Below, one piece after another: positions 5,748 through 10,361 of a DNA stretch of 10,361 nt. Positions within the stretch are counted from its first letter, which is position 1. Every line of letters begins with the position of its first letter. Both the position numbers and the translations under genes were made by a program. The notes beneath the pieces are model-generated. The model ran no database searches and was not told where the DNA came from. It saw only the letters and a program-made list of their open reading frames with translations. Source of the stretch: Pavlovales sp. CCMP2436 (lineage: Eukaryota > Haptophyta > Pavlovophyceae > Pavlovales); assembly GCA_026770615.1 (NCBI GenBank), contig MU631745.1:16424-26784 (forward strand). The letters run 5' to 3'.

Positions 5748-7647
5748 CTGTTCGCGCTTGGACTCGAGCCTGCAGAAGTCGAGCAGGCGGCTGACTTTGC
5801 TCGAGTAGTCTGAGCAAGCACTGCCAAGCGAGGCAGCTGGCGCATCAGCCGCGGACGATGCAGGTGCTGCGGCGGGCGCTTCCACAGCAGGTGATGCGGG
5901 TGCTGCTGCAGGCGCTTCCGCAGCGGGCGATGCGGCGGGCGTTGCGTCTGGGAGGGAGAAGATGACGGGCACCGTGTCCATTGCGTCGTGATAGCATTTG
6001 TACAGTTCAAGTACGGCACAAACATGTCTCGCGTTTGACACGCGGGAGGTTCCACGGCGCGAGTTTTTAAAGGATGAATAGCTGAGCGCTGTGCCACAGA
6101 GGACGTTCTCGGTCTGGAATTACTGCGAGAAGAGTGCGTCCATAGTCTGCATCGCAACCAGCGCCTGCGCGACTTGCCGAAGGTCGGGGCCGACGCGCCT
6201 TCTCACGCGGTCGCGCGTGCACGGGCTGACCGCACCGTTGTCGTAGAAGAAGGCGTGTACTTTGGCCACGTCAGCAGCGGAAAGCTTGCCTTTCCGCTCG
6301 GCGCGCGCAGAAGGCGCTAGCCGAACAGGCTAACGCCGGAGGGGCACGAACTGACGAATCCCACTGACCCCAGCAGCCCGCCCAGACGTCCTGGCCACTG
6401 CGGCTTCCTCGGCGGGCGCGCCAATCGGCGCGGCAACAGAGCGCAAACCCTTTGTCGGGCGGCCAGCGTGCGTGTACTCAATCAGCCTGCTCACGCCCTC
6501 CGCCATGTACTCGACAGTGCAAGAGGAATCGGGGCGCAGCTCGCGCACCACGCCCGCGACAGTGGAGCTCCGCTTCAGCACGCTATTGCTCACAGCGATC
6601 GGCTCCCCCTTGTGTTGGACCGAGGCTGCAAAAGCTGCGCGGATCTTTCGGCATTCGTTGAACACTGCGTTCGATCGGTGCAGGCCGAGCGCTGCCTTCA
6701 CCCGCCGCCCATGCCTCCTGTCTCTCGCTCGACCACCGCCTCTGGTGAGAGTACGAAGAGCGCGGCGTAGTACTCGCTGCGCTGTGCCTCCGCCTGGCAC
6801 TCCTTGAGCTCGGAGAGGGCCTCGCGCGCCCGCGACACAATGTAGAGCGCAGTCTCCGCCGCGTCGTCTCCACTAGCCGCGCGCTCGGGCTCGAGCGCCT
6901 CGAGCCTCTCGAGGACTCGCTCGCCGACGCCAAACGCAGACACAGCACCGACGATGAGATCGGCAACGCGCTCAGCAGAGCCTGCAGCGTGATAACGCAG
7001 TGATGCGAGCACACCCCTGCGCGCGTGGTTAAGCGCAACTCTGCGCTTCCGCGCAGTGAATGCGTCGCCGTTGTCTGCATCGATCGGCACCTGAGCGCGC
7101 GCGTGGAAGATTTGTTCTTGCCGAGTGAATTCGCTCAGGTCCCGGGTCGTTCAATTGTCGTCTGCATCATCATCGGTGCCCTCGTGCTTCGCCTCTACGG
7201 ACTCGGGCGCGCTGCGCGCCCGCCACAGCGGAGTAGGCCCGGTCTCGGCCGGCTCCGAGCGCGCGCGCGACAAGCGCGGCACCAGCTCGGGCGGCGCGGG
7301 CTCGGGCTCGAGCTGCACCCGGCAGCGGTGCGTTGCGAGATTCGCGTTGCCGGGCCGCACGATCGCATGCTGCAGCGTGGGGTGCACAGCCGAGGTACTG
7401 CACTTGAGCTGCATCCGCTTCGTTGGGTCCACCGCCCGGCAGCAGCTGAGCGACACCTGAACGTACTCGCGCTTGCCTGCACTTCCCCCGTTTCCGCGGA
7501 GTGCACGTTGTCCTCATTGCACAAGCGCGCAAGGAGGTCATCAGCGCTTTTGCCGACAAGCACAGCGAGCGGCTCTGGCCAGCGGAGGACATCGCAGCGG
7601 CGGGCGGATGCTGCGAGTCTGGAGCGATCCAGAGCAGAAGTAGGGTT
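5748..7647 (-). pseudogene. Decayed transposon-like gene, long upstream exon(s)
   Basis: Six coding pieces follow in order on the minus strand. (1) 7647 to about 7490: RWPEPLAVLVGKSADDLLAR. (2) About 7512 to a TGA at 7151-7153: KREYVQVSLSC, HPTLQHAIVRPGNANLATH, acidic tail. (3) Same frame past that stop: RDLSEFTRQEQIFHARA, RRGVLASLRYHAAGSAERVA, ETALYIVSRAREALSELKE. (4) After a one-base shift near 6700: ALGLHRSNAVFNECRKIRA, stopped by TAG 6330-6332. (5) Same frame: GKLSAADVAKVHAFFYDNGA, DLRQVAQALVAMQTMDALFS, stopped by TAA 6120-6122. (6) Same frame: FQTENVLCGTALSY, CAVLELYKCYHDAMDTVPVI, an Ala/Pro-rich linker and SKVSRLLDFCRLESKREQ at the splice donor. Three in-frame stops and two shifts mark it as non-functional. 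I remember similar ordered proteins from haptophyte-type genomes, likely transposon-encoded. Function is not shown by any catalytic motif here. Confidence 0.6.
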
Positions 7648-7754
7648 TTAAAAACGGTTTGAAACATGTTTAAAATAGGCGCACGTGAGTTATTGATCCC
7701 TGGCTCTCCCATGAAGACATTAAGATATTCTGAAAAATATATAAACAGAGCTCG

Positions 7755-7907
7755 TTAAGCCCGATCAATAAGCAATTCAAATTTCGGCGTAGCCCGTAGG
7801 AATGCTTTCATCTCGGTAAGATGGTCTTTGCCCACTTGATTGCTGCCCGGGGATGACCTGAGCCATAGCCGAGTGTCTGTCGACACGAAGCGCCCTATGT
7901 ATAGATT
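7755..7907 (-). pseudogene. C-terminal coding fragment, unknown
   Basis: A minus-strand frame of 51 codons ends at TAA 7755-7757 and is closed upstream by TAG 7908-7910. It contains GRFVSTDTRLWLRSSPG and GKDHLTEMKAFLRATPKFEL followed by LIDRA. The mixture of charged, aromatic and hydrophobic residues looks like a genuine protein end. The only ATG in frame is internal, so it is either an exon or a truncated remnant. I do not recognise the family. It lies in the AT-rich island just upstream (minus strand) of the decayed transposon-like gene, in different composition from it. Confidence 0.35.
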
Positions 7908-7931
7908 CTAACGACATAATAGTATGTATTG
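7872..7931 (+). repeat. About 60-bp diverged repeat, right copy
   Basis: Partner of 4353-4415, same orientation. Shared words include AGTGTCT, TCGACACG, CTATGTA and CATAAT.GTATGTATTG. It overlaps the upstream part of the minus-strand coding fragment ending at 7755. Confidence 0.55.
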
Positions 7932-8014
7932 TATGATGTACTGATTAATCTACTCATTTGCGATAATGTCGATATTCTCCGATGAATCAAAACCATAAAG
8001 GTACGAAACATATA

Positions 8015-8042
8015 GTCATACGCCAGCTTGAATCCCTATCAT
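8015..8042 (+). mobile_element. 28-bp LINE-like 3' end, copy E
   Basis: GTCATACGCC followed by AGCTTGAATCCCTATCAT matches the last 28 bp of the family with one substitution. It is flanked by AAACATATA (8006-8014) and AAAGATATA (8043-8051), a 9-bp near-duplication with one mismatch. The extreme truncation fits the pattern of the other copies. Confidence 0.6.
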
Positions 8043-8269
8043 AAAGATATATATTAAATATAAACGATAGGGTATATGTTAAGCGTACCATAGTGGTGTA
8101 TATAAATATACGTATACATCGTCAAATATAATTATTATATTATCTTTATAAGATATTAAAGATATATATTAAATATAAACGATAGGGTATATGTTAAGCG
8201 TACCATAGTGGTGTATATAAATATACGTATACATCGTCAAATATAATTATTATATTATCTTTATAAGAT
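8043..8269. repeat. Tandem duplication, 115-bp period, two copies
   Basis: Units starting at 8043 and 8158 look identical over 112 bp, from AAAGATATATATTAAATATA through CGATAGGGTATATG to TATCTTTATAAGAT. The identity implies a recent event. The left unit begins exactly at the end of repeat copy E. No reading frame of note lies inside; the unit is AT-rich and contains the palindrome-like TATAAATATACGTATAC. Confidence 0.9.
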
Positions 8270-8293
8270 TATTATTAGATATTATTATATTCA

Positions 8294-8587
8294 TCAGGGA
8301 CGACCGTCATTCACGCGTCTGAGCGTCACTTTGTTGCGTTTCGGCGTCACCTTGCGGTGATACCAAGGCCCGACAGAGCTCCGAAGCAGGCGATTTCGTT
8401 TCGGGTTTGGTCGAAGATAGGTTCCACTGCGGGACTCGCGACACGCAGCGACGCGGGGGGAGTCCGGACCAGAATCGAGGCGAATTACTTCCGATTGAAG
8501 TTTAATTTGCTCCAGATCTGATATATGATGTTCGAATTTGACCTGAAGTCCTCCTCCGGACTCCGGACCGGATCCGGACCACAGCAT
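8294..8587 (-). CDS. Hypothetical protein, about 97 aa
   Basis: A frame from ATG 8587 to TGA 8294 begins MLWSGSGPESGGGLQ. It has a helix-like stretch (HHISDLEQIKLQSEVIRLD) and a basic tail (PKRNRLL, VTPKRNKVTLRR). I do not recognise it. The plus strand of the same DNA is also open for about 80 codons (ending at a TGA near 8520) with equally plausible composition, so strand is uncertain. GC content is intermediate between the AT-rich island on its left and the GC-rich block on its right. It may be an exon, a remnant, or chance. Confidence 0.25.
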   Translation of the reverse strand: MLWSGSGPESGGGLQVKFEHHISDLEQIKLQSEVIRLDSGPDSPRVAACRESRSGTYLRPNPKRNRLLRSSVGPWYHRKVTPKRNKVTLRRVNDGRP

Positions 8588-8599
8588 TTGCAAGCCGCA

Positions 8600-9370
8600 G
8601 TCTGACAGTGTAAGTCATCGGGAAGCCCATTGCATTGCCGAAGCACGCCCGCAGATGCCAGTTGCGATATGGAAGGTCGTCGGGTCGAGGGCTGTCAAAT
8701 ATCAGCACTGGATGGTCCAGAATCCGGGAAGAACTTCCGGCGTCGGTTGCTTTGGCGGTGGTGCTGCGTTCAGAACACGCCTTGGCGTCCGGAACTCAGC
8801 TTCACCCAGAATGCACGTGCGGCTCCGTCTGCTGCGCGTGCGAGTGGTGCTGCTGTGTCGGCCGTCAGCGCGGATTGAGTAAGTCCGAGCTGCTTTGCAT
8901 GGCGATCTGCTCTGCACGGCGTCCCAGCACCAGATCGGTCAGCGGGGAATCAGTCGACGGCGGATCGGGCCGTCGACGTGGGTTGGAAGGGGCGCCTCCT
9001 TCCCCTCCCCCATCTCGCTGTTCCGTAAAAATGCGGCTGCAGCTGCGGCTGCGAGCGGAGGACCAGCGTGGAACTCGATGAGATCATGCAGTATGCTAAC
9101 ATCAAGGTCCAGGGAGGTCGCGCAAGTGGTGCCGCTGAAGCCTTGGGATCGTCTTCGTCTGCCTCTTCGCCTGGAACATCGCACTGGGCGATCTGGCGGG
9201 ATGTAGCTTCTCCACAGAGGTCAGAGCGCAGCGCACTCGTCGATCTGCGGCGACGACGTCGTTCACATTTTTTGTTTTATGCTTTGTTGTAACTATGCGC
9301 AGGAACACGGCGGCGCGATGCGACGACGAGCAAGGCTCGTGGCGGAGAGACGACGCGTGGAGTAAATTAC
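8600..9370. other. GC-rich stretch without a confident gene
   Basis: Several overlapping frames are open on both strands, as expected in GC-rich DNA, and none stands out. Two could be exons. One is a minus-strand frame ending at 8939 with SILHDLIEFHAGPPLA and an Ala run. The other is a plus-strand stretch near 9068 reading VELDEIMQYANIKVQG just before an AAG/GTCC that could be a splice donor. Neither has a recognisable motif, so I annotate no CDS. Confidence 0.4.
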
Positions 9371-9521
9371 AATATGATTGAAAGCTGGCTATTCGCATGC
9401 CATGGCAATGTACAAGTGACCATGCAAATAATTTTCAAATGGTTTTTACACGCATACAAAAGGTTAAATAGTCTTACCATGCGATTCATCGCTAGCTATA
9501 GTGTGCCGAATAGGCGAATAA

Positions 9522-9694
9522 CCCCTATTTAATAGTCTTATAAGTGGAGTAAGAACATTTAAAATTGGGTCAGGGGTGGGACCACATACAATCAATTGTT
9601 ATATCAAGCCGTGTCTGCGCCGTTTCAGCTGAGTGTGGGGCAAGCGGCAGTAACGATTTGGGGCCCGGTCGTATCGCTATCAACTCACCTATAA
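9522..9694 (+). pseudogene. Frame-broken AT-rich gene remnant, unknown
   Basis: A plus-strand frame from 9522 to TGA 9630-9632 reads PLFNSLISGVRTFKIGSGVG then PHTINCYIKP. The signal appears to switch to another frame overlapping its end, reading FQLSVGQAAVTIWGPVV and ending at TAA 9692-9694. The two together look like the C-terminal part of a beta-rich protein broken by one indel. A third frame over the same bases runs to 9750 but ends in an Ile/Phe-rich AT-driven tail and is less convincing. No family can be named. It resembles the remnants at 238-655 and 2513-2899 in composition and decay. Confidence 0.3.
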
Positions 9695-9740
9695 TTATAA
9701 TTATATTATTTTTTATGTTTTATTTTAGTACTTTAAATTT

Positions 9741-9842
9741 AAACACTTAACTGTTATCAACAAACTTTTATGCTTTTTAATTAATTTATTTAAACACTTA
9801 ACTATTATCAACAAACTTTTATGCTTTTTAATTAATTTATTT
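9741..9842. repeat. 51-bp tandem duplication
   Basis: Units at 9741 and 9792 share AAACACTTAACT.TTATCAAC and the rest of a 51-bp AT-rich unit, with a single G/A difference. It is a simple recent duplication in the AT-rich island. No gene is visible from here to the zinc-finger gene apart from repeat copy F. Confidence 0.9.
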
Positions 9843-9935
9843 GTAGGCTGCTTCAAAGAGATTGTCAAGGTACTAACTTGTTTTAAGTGAGAAACTTCCA
9901 AAAAGTTTCGTTTAATTAAGAAAATATAATTAACT

Positions 9936-9989
9936 CATCAGCCCAACATTCAGAACAGTCAGACGCTAGCTTGAATATTTCCCTATCAG
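9936..9989 (+). mobile_element. 54-bp LINE-like 3' end, copy F, with 14-bp target-site duplication
   Basis: CCAACATTCAGAACAGTCAG and GCTAGCTTGAAT...CCCTATCAG match the family 3' trailer, with a small TATT insertion before the terminal CCCTATC. The segment is bounded by perfect AAATATAATTAACT repeats (9922-9935 and 9990-10003). It is a severely truncated copy that still carries a full-length target duplication. Confidence 0.8.
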
Positions 9990-10140
9990 AAATATAATTA
10001 ACTAATTACTCTAGTAGTTGGCAGAACTACGTTGAAAGATTACGTTGACCGTGAGTCTCTGATACTTCGCGGGCCATGCGCACGTGTAACGGTGCGTGCG
10101 GTCAGCTGAGCTCGACGGTAATCATACACCAGGCCCCGTC

Positions 10141-10361
10141 TCACGCGTACGGCCGCTCGCCACTCTGCGTGCGCTTGTGCCTCGTGAGGTGGCCCGCCTC
10201 AGCAGCCCGGTACTCGCAGCCGGGCTCGTCGCACGCGTACGGCCGCTCGCCACTGTGCGTGCGCTTGTGCCTCGTGAGTTGGCCCGCCTCAGCAGCCCGG
10301 TACTCGCAGCCGGGCTCGTCGCACGCGTACGGCCGCTCGCCACTGTGCGTGCGCTTGTGCT
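10141..10361 (-). CDS. C2H2 zinc-finger protein, C-terminal part (5' end outside window)
   Basis: The minus-strand frame enters at the right edge and ends at TGA 10141-10143, giving 72 residues. It holds the end of one finger (HKRTH), the linker SGERPYA, and two C-x4-C-x12-H fingers of the form CDEPGCEYRAAEAG[Q/H]LTR followed by HKRT. The first complete finger ends in His. In the last finger the final zinc ligand is replaced by Gln (HKRTQ), after which the protein stops at SGERPYA. Such fingers bind DNA, or sometimes RNA or protein, through the helix residues. Here only one helix position differs between fingers (Q versus H). This is a probable host gene. The finger consensus, with CDEPGCEY and SGERPYA, is of a type I associate with haptophyte and related algal genomes. 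There is no ATG in frame within the window. Confidence 0.85.
   Translation of the reverse strand, partial: HKRTHSGERPYACDEPGCEYRAAEAGQLTRHKRTHSGERPYACDEPGCEYRAAEAGHLTRHKRTQSGERPYA
10141..10361. repeat. 90-bp tandem repeat encoding zinc fingers
   Basis: Units begin at 10141, 10231 and 10321 (partial). Each unit is 90 bp, equal to 30 codons or one finger plus linker. The first two complete units differ at only a few positions, suggesting recent expansion or gene conversion. Confidence 0.9.

Noticed and set aside
7741..7900. A possible tRNA or structured RNA in the mixed-composition stretch
   Set aside because: I could not fold a cloverleaf with a conserved TTC-containing T-loop, and the minus strand reads as a protein end.
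8635..9081. A plus-strand open frame with a Cys cluster (CTCGSVCCACEWCCC)
   Set aside because: The Cys cluster is short and derives from GC-rich TGC repeats; the rest of the frame is Arg/Ser-rich and no neighbouring piece supports it.
10122..10343. A minus-strand frame starting with Met and made of Arg/Ser/Thr repeats
   Set aside because: It is the shifted reading of the zinc-finger repeats; the frame without a start codon in the window gives the proper C2H2 pattern.
1..10361. CRISPR arrays, rRNA genes or bacterial operon features
   Set aside because: No regularly spaced identical repeats of suitable length, no rRNA-like conserved blocks, and no ribosome-binding-site/operon layout were seen.

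Overview
The window looks like nuclear DNA of a GC-rich unicellular alga, with a haptophyte-like microalga as my best guess. This rests on the style of the C2H2 zinc fingers at the right edge, on a spliceosomal intron with canonical borders, and on large degenerate transposon-like proteins of a kind I remember from such genomes. No database search backs the assignment. Nothing indicates bacterial operon structure.

Layout. Long GC-rich blocks (about 60-190, 655-2195, 4450-7645, 8300-9370, 10020-10361) alternate with AT-rich islands (about 190-655, 2380-2950, 3665-4440, 7650-8290, 9370-10020). The first GC block carries a 413-codon open reading frame of a mobile-element-type protein with a possible PD-(D/E)XK nuclease signature. 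Its coding signal continues past the stop codon in shifted frames. The largest block (7647 down to 4497, minus strand) is one decayed gene. It reads through several stops and frameshifts, contains a 258-bp intron with clean splice sites, and keeps Cys-rich N-terminal and C-terminal modules that now sit almost next to each other. The right edge holds the 3' end of a C2H2 zinc-finger gene.

The AT-rich islands hold short or broken reading frames that I cannot name. One is an intact 51-aa coiled-coil-like ORF. The others are fragments whose frame must be changed to follow the coding signal. They could be remnants of AT-rich viruses or virus-like elements in a GC-rich host, but this is inference only.

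A dispersed repeat family is the best-supported new observation. Six copies (plus one 16-bp micro-copy) share one end, reading CCAGCTTGAATCCCTATCAT, and are cut to different lengths at the other end. Three copies are bounded by perfect 13-14 bp direct repeats and a fourth by an imperfect 9-bp pair. The longest copy encodes the C-terminus of a protein followed by about 85 bp of 3' trailer. This is the signature of a 5'-truncating non-LTR (LINE-like) retrotransposon inserting into AT-rich DNA. No complete, clearly functional biological system is visible. The window is best read as a graveyard of mobile elements beside one probable host gene.
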